A stretch of 64,000 nt of DNA, from the NCBI GenBank assembly GCA_027475525.1, contig JAMWFC010000055.1, positions 2,691,042 to 2,755,041 of the forward strand, given 5' to 3'. This DNA is from Macrolepiota albuminosa. Taxonomy: Eukaryota > Basidiomycota > Agaricomycetes > Agaricales > Agaricaceae. The notes under the pieces were generated by a model. That model was not told the origin of the DNA and did not search any database. It worked only from the letters and a program-made list of their open reading frames with translations. Numbering within the stretch: the stretch's first letter is position 1; every line of letters begins with the position of its first letter. The position numbers were made by a program, and so were the translations under genes. Positions 58,789 to 64,000 of this stretch are shown in pieces.

Positions 58789-59111
58789 ATACAATATCAG
58801 TTATGATACCTCAGTCCCGTATAAATGACTATATTCTGTACCTATACAATATCAGTTATGATACTGTAATGTTACTGTTAATAATCGTAGTCAATGTAAA
58901 GTAAATGTTCGCTCACCCTCAGTCCCGTATAAATGACTGAGGGTGTGTTTCTATCTAGTCCGTATTTATATGTATTCGTACCATTGTTCAAGTGTGATGG
59001 GGTGGCCATGTATGAACAGAGAGTGGTGCCTGGGCCCGTCACAATGTGAAGAGTAGTGCCTGGGCCGGCATGGTGATCGCTTTGTCGTGGTGACGTCATT
59101 CCACTCTAACA
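58772..59111 (-). mobile_element. 3' LTR of copia family A
   Basis: 340 bases with TGTTAGA and TCTAACA as inverted ends. A 25-base repeat (58785-58809, 58840-58864) brackets a partial hairpin (58809-58830). The full hairpin is at 58914-58945 and a TATAAATA box (minus strand) at 58963-58970. Confidence 0.9.
58809..58970 (-). promoter_or_regulatory. LTR promoter with twin hairpin motifs (family A)
   Basis: In element sense: TATAAATA, 25 bases to a perfect hairpin (CACCCTCAGTC, 10-base loop, GACTGAGGGTG), then about 85 bases to AATATA overlapping a second copy AGTC-loop-GACTGAGG. The loops are identical (CCGTATAAAT on the plus strand). Confidence 0.75.
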
Positions 59112-59160
59112 CTCCTCCTCACCACAACTAACGCTCCTCCTCGCATGGAACCGTGGCGCT

Positions 59161-62100
59161 CTATCGAAGTCCAAGTCGTGGACGAAGATGCAGGAAGGCG
59201 GGGGATGCCAGGGCTTTGGTAAAGATGTCGGCGGTGTTCTCTTTTGATGGTACGCGGCGTAATGTTAGCTCGTTGGACTGCACCCGTTCCCGTAGGAAAT
59301 GGTACTTAATGTCCACGTGCTTGACTCGTGCATGTAAGAGCGGATCTTCTGACAGTGAAATCGCTGAATCGTTGTCGCAAAACATGGAGGTCGGTCTAGT
59401 TGAAATGTCAAGTCCTATGTTCTCGAGGAGGGCGCGGAGCCAGATACATTCTTGTGCGCATTCGAACGCAGCCATGTACTCGGCCTCGCAGGAAGAAGCT
59501 GCAACGGTTCGTTGTTTTCTGACGGCCCAGGATACGGCGCCAGCGCCCAGGCTCCAAACATATCCCCCCACACTTCGCCTGGTGTCAGGGCAGCTAGCCC
59601 AGTCCGAGTCAGTGAAGCCTGTGAGCTCGGTGTCGTTGTGGTATCCGCCAAGATGAAGCTGAAGGTCACGGGTCCCTTTTAGGTATCTGACCAGCCGTAT
59701 GGCTGCGTTCCAGTGGGGAGTGCCGTAGGAATCGAGGTATTGGGTCAGTTGTTGGACCCCGAAGGCTATGTCCGGGCGAGTCGATATGGCAATGTAGAGT
59801 AGACATCCGACGAGTTGGCGGTAAGGGGTACGTTCCAGGGTGCGTTGCTCCTCCTGAGGCAGAGTTTTGCGATCGATTCGTCTGAGCTTCGAATTGGGAT
59901 CCATAGGCAAGGACAGGGGTGCTGCGTTCTTCTGTCCGAATTGGTCGATTACCTTGTCGATGAGCGCCATCTGAGATAATTTCACCAGTCTGTTCGAGTG
60001 ATCCCATTCGACCGCTATCCCCACAACAAAACGTGGTAGTCCTAGATCAGAGATCACCCATACTTCACGCATTTGGGCTTTGAAGCGCTCATTCTCTGCT
60101 TTCGTGCTAGCGATTGATAGAAAATCGTCCACGTGCAGCGCTGCGATGACTGTGCCATGATCAGTGACTCTGTAATAGATGCAGGATTCGCACGGTAGTC
60201 TTTTGAACCCCCACGTTGTCATGTTATCGTTTACCGTCTTGTTCCATATCCTCCCGGCTTGCTTCATTCCGTACAGGCCACGTACCAACATCCACACCCA
60301 GTCCTCCTTCCCCTCCTCCTCGAAACCTTCGGGTTGTTTCATGAACTGGACTTCTTCGTCAGGGAGGATACCATAAAGGAAGGCAGTCTTGACGTCGACC
60401 TGTGTGGCATCCCAGCCTTTCGTGGCCGCGAGGTGGAGGAGAATGCGCCAGGATTCCATGCGCGCGGTCGGCGAAGTCGTTTTCGTGTAATCCCGTCCGT
60501 GAATTTGTTCGTAACCCCTGAACACAAGTCTCACCTTGAACCTTACAGTTCTCCCGTGCTCATCTCGTTTGATTTTAAAAACGGGTCTCCCTGTCCTCAC
60601 CTTTTGTCCCATCGGGACAGCCGAGCGTGGGACTAGCTTATATACGCCCATCTTTCGTAGAGAATCGAGCTCGTCACGGTATGCCGCTTCCCATTTGCCT
60701 GAGTCGCCTGATTCTTTTGCTTCTGCCCATGTTCGAGGTTCATCGCTGATGTTGAACGCTACAGGGTCGTACTGTGGGTCCCCGATCGAGGCGAGCAGGT
60801 GTTCCAGGTCTTCGATGGAGGCGACGTTGGCAAGATCTTGTGGGTCCAGGCCCCGATCTAAGTCTGCCCTAGCTTGATCAGCTATTCCCGGTTCCTGGTT
60901 GTTTACCTCTAGTCGTCGAGCACGGACTCGCTCTCCTGCTTCGATCGATTCTCGCACAGCTCTCTGTACTCGGGATACAGGCGGATCGTCCGGGGCTGCC
61001 TTTTCGGTTGGAGTGGATATGCGGCTGGATCGTCGCAGCTGTGGGACCGGAGGAAGCGCAGCGTCGCCGTGTTCTGGTAGGTCCTGCTGATTGCCTTGAG
61101 GAGGTGGCTGATCTTGAACTGATTGTTCGGGATAGTCGTCAAGGAAGGTGGGCTCGGGATCGTCATGGATGTGCGGCGTAGCTTCGCTGGCGGGAGACTC
61201 TTGGGTAGCGGGTGTTTGAGTTGCAAGTCCTTCGTGACTTTCGTGGAATTTTACGTGGTAGGTTTCGTAAATTTTTCCAGTCTTTCTCTCGTAGCACCGG
61301 TAAGCTTTTGAGTTTCTAGCATATCCGATTAAGATGCATTCGATTGAGCGTGCGTAGATTTTCGGATTATGCTCGGCCAGTATCAAGACGAAAGCTTTGC
61401 AACCGATTTCACGCATGTACGAATAATCTGGACGGCGCCCAGTCCAAGCCTCGTGAGGAGTAATGTCCTTTAGGGATTTTGTGAGTGTGCGTTTATGGAG
61501 ATGTGAGGCTGTCAAGTAAAACTCATCCCACAGGTTCGGTGGACAGTCCGTCGCTATGCGCATTGCTCGAGCCTTGCCCATAAGGGTACGATGCATTCTC
61601 TCTACACGCCCAATGTGTGCCGACGTGTACGCCGCACCGAATTGCTGTTCGGCTCCTTGCAACAGAAGCCATTGCTCCATCTGACGCCCGTCGAGTTCTC
61701 CATCGTGACCCGTTCTGTAGATGCCGAGTTTAGATTGAATCTCGCCTTCCCGTGCCATTTGCCATGCCTTAAGGTGAGTGAATGCTTCACCTTTGTGCCG
61801 AAGGAGGATTGACCAATGTTCACTGGTGTAATCATCAACCAGATTCATTACATATCTATATCCATTTCGAGACACTACTGCCTGTGGTCCTGCCAGATCT
61901 ACCCATACGATTTCTAGTTTCCGCGTAGCCTTTCGTCCCTCCTCTCGCACCTTAGGCACAGCGTTTCGAGTCTGTTTGCCAAGGATGCATGAGTCGCACT
62001 TGGGGTTTCGAGAGCTGGAGATAGAGGGCATACCTGGGATGAGACCAGACTTTGCCATATCTGCGACCGTTTGGTAGTTAGCATGACCGAGGCGTCGATG

Positions 62101-63753
62101 CCAGACTTCCAGGTCTGCAGTGTGCTGGGCGGCGTATACGCGATGTTCAGTGAGGGCGGAGCTGAGCTTTAGGGAGTAGAGGCGTTGATCTTGTGTGAGT
62201 GGACCTTGTGCGATGAGTACTCGAGTGGACCTCTGAATAATTTTTACGGATGTGTCGTCGAAAAGGGAATCGAGGCCAGTTTTGGCGAGGGAGCTGACTG
62301 AAATGAGCCGCACATTCGCATTTGGGATATATAAGGCGTCTTCTAAGACTATGTCGGCGCCTCTCGCGATATGGAGACGGATGCTTCCAATGCCGATCGC
62401 AGCTACAGAGGATCCTCCAAGACCTTTGACGATTCTGGGCGGAATGGGTCGTAAGGTGAGGAAGTCGTCGCGATAAGGAGATATATGGACTGTCGCCCCT
62501 GAATCTACCAGGAATGGGGTCGTTGGGGAGGTAAGCGGAGCGCGTTTTGGCTGTGCAGATGGTGCTACGTCTGCAGCCAGTATGCGGTTGTTCAGATGTG
62601 CGGAGTCCCTGTTCCAGTCTATGGTTGCCCTGGCTTCCTCTATGGCTGTAAAGCCCGCGTGCTCCCAGTACTCTGTGGTGTGATCTGACGGAAGCCCTGA
62701 TTCCTGGAGAGGTTTCAGGTTGGCAATCGCCGCGGTCTCCGGTGGAGCAGGGAGTTGGCCAAGATTTGTTGGGTCGACATACCATAGCTTCCCGTCGATT
62801 CCAGTGACAGCGACATAAGACTTCGCGGGAGTGTTGTCATTGGGAGATTCCTTACTCTTAAAGGCTCTCTGGGCGGCTTGAGCGTCGGCAACAGACTTTC
62901 CGGCCATCCCGCCCCCTTTCTGAACGCAGAACTGTTTCATGTGTCCTCGGCACGGCCGCTTACGCGAATTGCAATTCTCGCAGCAGACTGCACCCGGGCC
63001 ATGGTTATGTCCGGGCAGGTCAGTGCTGCGGGATTTCACTCCTCCTTTCGCGTTAAGGGCAGTGGCGTGAGTAGAGTTGGCCTTGGCGTTAAGAATGTTC
63101 TGCGCATTCTCCATTAGCAGGCGAATGTCAGTCGGCTGGCAGGGCGACTCCGTCGTACTCTTGCTGAGAAGTGTCGACACGGAGTTCTGAAGGGCTTCGA
63201 ACGAGGGATCATTGAGGCTGTTCAGGAGCGCGATGCACGTGAAGAGATCAGCATCAATCGTCCCAATATCGAACGCACGTCGGACGGTGTCCGCGATCCG
63301 CCCAGCGGTGGTGGGTAGAGGTTCGGACTGGGAACAGTACGTAGACAATGCTTCCTGTAGCAGGGCAACCTGTTTGATGGGACCCTCTCGTTGGGCACGG
63401 GTCTTCAAATCACTGAAGCAGAGGTGCGCACCCCGATCCGTGGTGAGATCCCGGTGCTCAACGTCATCAAGCGCGGTCTTTATGAAAGTAATCGTCAGGC
63501 GGTCATTCATGGACCAGTTCGCGTGAGCGCGAGGCTCAGCGGACGCGTCGGGGCACGAGATAAGGGGAGGGAAGACATGTGCGTAGAGGCCGTTGAGTAT
63601 GAGGGCGTCCTTCAATCTCTCGGTCCATTGGGTGAAGTTCCCATTGGCGCGATTGAATTTATCACCGTCCCATCTGTGGCGGATGACGCGCTCTGGCACG
63701 GATGGATTCGTAGAGTCGCTGGGCAGAACAGCAGTGGGAGATGTTGGTGACAT
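59161..63753 (-). CDS. Copia gag-pol polyprotein
   Basis: One 1530-residue frame with the copia order gag, protease, integrase, RT, RNase H. Gag is about residues 1-280, ending with an extended zinc knuckle (CENC, nine residues, H, four, C). Protease PFLVDSGATVHIS lies near 415. The integrase starts with the HHCC zinc region (HRRLGHANY, then CDSCILGK) near 550-600, and its core has Asp in WVDLAGP, Asp in GHDGELD and Glu in RVERMHRT. RT (about 1030-1260) has QVDVKTAFLYG, the active site LHVDDFL (normally YVDD) and GLYGMKQAGRIW. RNase H (about 1370-1520) has TDSDWAS, SSCEAEYMA and HVDIKYHFLRE. No stop or frameshift is present. ATG 63753 lies about 150 bases inside the 5' LTR. Confidence 0.95.
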   Translation of the reverse strand: MSPTSPTAVLPSDSTNPSVPERVIRHRWDGDKFNRANGNFTQWTERLKDALILNGLYAHVFPPLISCPDASAEPRAHANWSMNDRLTITFIKTALDDVEHRDLTTDRGAHLCFSDLKTRAQREGPIKQVALLQEALSTYCSQSEPLPTTAGRIADTVRRAFDIGTIDADLFTCIALLNSLNDPSFEALQNSVSTLLSKSTTESPCQPTDIRLLMENAQNILNAKANSTHATALNAKGGVKSRSTDLPGHNHGPGAVCCENCNSRKRPCRGHMKQFCVQKGGGMAGKSVADAQAAQRAFKSKESPNDNTPAKSYVAVTGIDGKLWYVDPTNLGQLPAPPETAAIANLKPLQESGLPSDHTTEYWEHAGFTAIEEARATIDWNRDSAHLNNRILAADVAPSAQPKRAPLTSPTTPFLVDSGATVHISPYRDDFLTLRPIPPRIVKGLGGSSVAAIGIGSIRLHIARGADIVLEDALYIPNANVRLISVSSLAKTGLDSLFDDTSVKIIQRSTRVLIAQGPLTQDQRLYSLKLSSALTEHRVYAAQHTADLEVWHRRLGHANYQTVADMAKSGLIPGMPSISSSRNPKCDSCILGKQTRNAVPKVREEGRKATRKLEIVWVDLAGPQAVVSRNGYRYVMNLVDDYTSEHWSILLRHKGEAFTHLKAWQMAREGEIQSKLGIYRTGHDGELDGRQMEQWLLLQGAEQQFGAAYTSAHIGRVERMHRTLMGKARAMRIATDCPPNLWDEFYLTASHLHKRTLTKSLKDITPHEAWTGRRPDYSYMREIGCKAFVLILAEHNPKIYARSIECILIGYARNSKAYRCYERKTGKIYETYHVKFHESHEGLATQTPATQESPASEATPHIHDDPEPTFLDDYPEQSVQDQPPPQGNQQDLPEHGDAALPPVPQLRRSSRISTPTEKAAPDDPPVSRVQRAVRESIEAGERVRARRLEVNNQEPGIADQARADLDRGLDPQDLANVASIEDLEHLLASIGDPQYDPVAFNISDEPRTWAEAKESGDSGKWEAAYRDELDSLRKMGVYKLVPRSAVPMGQKVRTGRPVFKIKRDEHGRTVRFKVRLVFRGYEQIHGRDYTKTTSPTARMESWRILLHLAATKGWDATQVDVKTAFLYGILPDEEVQFMKQPEGFEEEGKEDWVWMLVRGLYGMKQAGRIWNKTVNDNMTTWGFKRLPCESCIYYRVTDHGTVIAALHVDDFLSIASTKAENERFKAQMREVWVISDLGLPRFVVGIAVEWDHSNRLVKLSQMALIDKVIDQFGQKNAAPLSLPMDPNSKLRRIDRKTLPQEEQRTLERTPYRQLVGCLLYIAISTRPDIAFGVQQLTQYLDSYGTPHWNAAIRLVRYLKGTRDLQLHLGGYHNDTELTGFTDSDWASCPDTRRSVGGYVWSLGAGAVSWAVRKQRTVAASSCEAEYMAAFECAQECIWLRALLENIGLDISTRPTSMFCDNDSAISLSEDPLLHARVKHVDIKYHFLRERVQSNELTLRRVPSKENTADIFTKALASPAFLHLRPRLGLR

Positions 63754-63889
63754 GCTGACACGAGAGGTTCAGCTGGGAAACGAGGGTCCTAGAGGACAAG
63801 AGACGCGACGCGGCGCGAGGGAAGACAAGGCTAGGAGGTCCGAAAAAAAACTGGATGCTCGACACTTTCTGGGACGGGTGTCGTGCAAT

Positions 63890-63904
63890 CAATAGCCCAT
63901 AACC
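63890..63904 (-). other. Primer-binding site of copia family A
   Basis: The minus strand directly after the 5' LTR reads GGTTATGGGCTATTG. The first eleven bases recur next to the family B LTR at 26765-26775. The word GGTTATGGGC is nearly complementary to the anticodon stem-loop of initiator tRNA-Met, as in copia elements that use a tRNA half as primer. Confidence 0.65.
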
Positions 63905-64000
63905 TGTTAGAATTCGGACCTATACAATATCAGTTATGATACCTCAGTCCCGTATAAATGACTATATTCTGTACCTATACAATATCAGTTATGATACTGT
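63905..64000 (-). mobile_element. 5' LTR of copia family A (partial)
   Basis: 96 bases identical to the start of the 3' LTR (58772-58867). It continues beyond the window. Confidence 0.95.

Larger units (their letters stand above)
58755..64000 (-). mobile_element. Ty1/copia retrotransposon (family A), cut by window end
   Basis: The element runs right to left. The 3' LTR is 58772-59111, with an extra 17 bases at 58755-58771. The polypurine tract abuts it at 59112-59128 (GTGGTGAGGAGGAG, minus strand). A single 1530-codon gag-pol frame spans 59161-63753. The primer-binding site (GGTTATGGGCTATTG, minus strand) ends at 63904, and the 5' LTR starts at 63905 and leaves the window. The 96 visible bases of the 5' LTR equal the 3' LTR, so insertion was recent. 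With an unbroken frame the element may be active. Confidence 0.92.

Overview
The window is nuclear DNA of a filamentous basidiomycete, most likely an agaricomycete mushroom. Genes are broken by many 45-75 base GT-AG introns, with a few GC-AG. The gene set includes a DUF6534 seven-helix protein, a divergent mushroom-type G-alpha with a long insertion, an F-box/LRR protein, a DUF5648 protein and Ty1/copia elements.

Left part, 0-21 kb: an Ariadne-type RBR ubiquitin ligase (366-2830, +), a PI-specific phospholipase C (5214-9310, +), an Arf-like GTPase with a C-terminal extension (10006-11326, -), an unrecognised basidiomycete protein (12192-13531, +), an MFS sugar transporter (14306-16336, +) and the SEA/GATOR2 subunit Sea4/Mios (17129-20778, +). 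Middle, 21-41 kb: a collagen-like protein with a DUF5648 tail, an intron-containing tRNA-Trp, two SLC40/ferroportin-like exporter genes facing each other 9.3 kb apart, a copia remnant, a G-alpha gene plus a broken partial copy, a securin-like protein, a foldback MITE and a DUF6534 membrane protein. Right part, 41-64 kb: an F-box protein and NOG1 (divergent, 139 bp apart), an aminopeptidase P with a long disordered N-terminal extension, a Cps1-type polysaccharide synthase, about 4.5 kb of gene-poor DNA, a solo LTR, and an apparently intact copia element cut by the window edge.

Two patterns stand out. First, 19 places show a direct repeat with an offset of exactly 77 bases, in coding, intronic and intergenic DNA alike; they break several reading frames. 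This looks like uncollapsed overlap from a k=77 de Bruijn assembly, not biology. Second, the LTRs of four different copia-type families share one layout. A TATA box lies 24-26 bases upstream of a CACCCTCAGTC/GACTGAGGGTG hairpin, and a second partial copy of that hairpin lies near the LTR end. The loop sequence differs between families but is the same in the two copies inside each LTR. This suggests a conserved RNA-end structure kept in step within each element.

The host genes are mostly unrelated housekeeping and signalling functions (ubiquitin, lipid and G-protein signalling, TORC1 control, ribosome assembly, cell-cycle control, wall or capsule polysaccharide), not a gene cluster. Exon models were built by eye and 5' ends are the least certain part.
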